The translations under genes and the position numbers were made by a program. 64,000 nucleotides of DNA from Methylomarinum vadi. GTDB taxonomy: Bacteria; Pseudomonadota; Gammaproteobacteria; Methylococcales; Methylomonadaceae. Shown here piece after piece: positions 63,928 through 64,000 of this stretch. The DNA lies in assembly GCF_000733935.1 (NCBI RefSeq), contig NZ_JPON01000001.1:2836501-2900500 (forward strand), written 5' to 3'. The number at the start of each line of letters is the position of its first letter. The first letter of the stretch is position 1. Below the pieces are notes generated by a model that made no database searches, was not told where the DNA came from, and saw only the letters and a program-made list of their open reading frames with translations.

Positions 63928-64000
63928 CCATCAAACATAATAGTTTATGAGAGGGGCATCGATTTATTAGTTTGTTTGCGACAGTTTGTTTTAGCTTCTG
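63928..64000. other. Window end
   Basis: 73 bp after the ligase stop. No gene or terminator is identified, and the region continues outside the window. Confidence 0.6.

Overview
The window looks like a chromosome segment from a gammaproteobacterium, most plausibly an aerobic methanotroph or methylotroph of the Methylococcales. This is inference: the housekeeping synteny is gammaproteobacterial (rpsU-yqeY-dnaG-rpoD-tRNA-Ile2, guaBA-tadA, hisE-tatABC, metK-ahcY), and the accessory content fits that group (an N-type ATPase operon, periplasmic methanethiol oxidase, a multicopper oxidase with cupredoxin, REP-associated transposases). No methane or methanol oxidation gene lies in the window, so the assignment is not proven.

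Layout. 0-4.5 kb: 3' part of an N-ATPase operon (atpR-B-E-F-A-G; atpH is absent and b is long). 4.5-5.5 kb: two small genes of little-known role. 5.5-10.2 kb: mobile-element scrapyard. It holds a broken RAYT flanked by REP palindromes, an IS200-like element with a nonsense-mutated tnpA sitting inside an AT-rich gene, a complete IS1380-type element with a 5-bp direct repeat, a second RAYT relic and an orphan gene. 10.4-13.2 kb: NAD-kinase-like and SPFH genes, divergent from an NrtR-like Nudix/winged-helix regulator. 13.2-17 kb: a pair of perfect DnaA boxes, a family-6 DNA glycosylase, rdgC, and two L,D-transpeptidases around an Lpp-like lipoprotein. 17-24.7 kb: pgm, hisE-tatABC, esterase, pteridine reductase with folK/folB, plsY, tsaD. 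24.7-31.8 kb: macromolecular synthesis operon, tRNA-Ile2(CAU), metK-ahcY. 31.8-37.5 kb: rsmE, a CPBP protease, yajQ, a lipoprotein, cca, a TauE-type permease, an OmpA lipoprotein. 37.7-42.1 kb: methanethiol oxidase locus, with a fused SCO1-MauG protein, mtoX, a DUF4242 protein and a TetR regulator, with the same 15-bp operator-like sequence upstream of both transcription units. 42.2-53.6 kb: dcd, ycgL, a CPBP protease, an HbpS-like heme-binding protein, two HEAT-repeat lipoproteins, guaBA, tadA, mltF, pgi. 53.9-58.5 kb: a copper cluster of three membrane-anchored periplasmic proteins (a CopC-like protein with a possible N-terminal histidine, a two-domain multicopper oxidase, a Met/His-rich cupredoxin), then two membrane proteins. 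58.6-64 kb: an AT-richer lipopolysaccharide block (GT9, two GT4, O-antigen ligase).

The least-described pieces are the three-protein copper module at 53.9-57.2 kb, the SCO1-MauG fusion with its TetR circuit, and the NrtR/SPFH/NAD-kinase-like unit. No CRISPR array or rRNA was seen.
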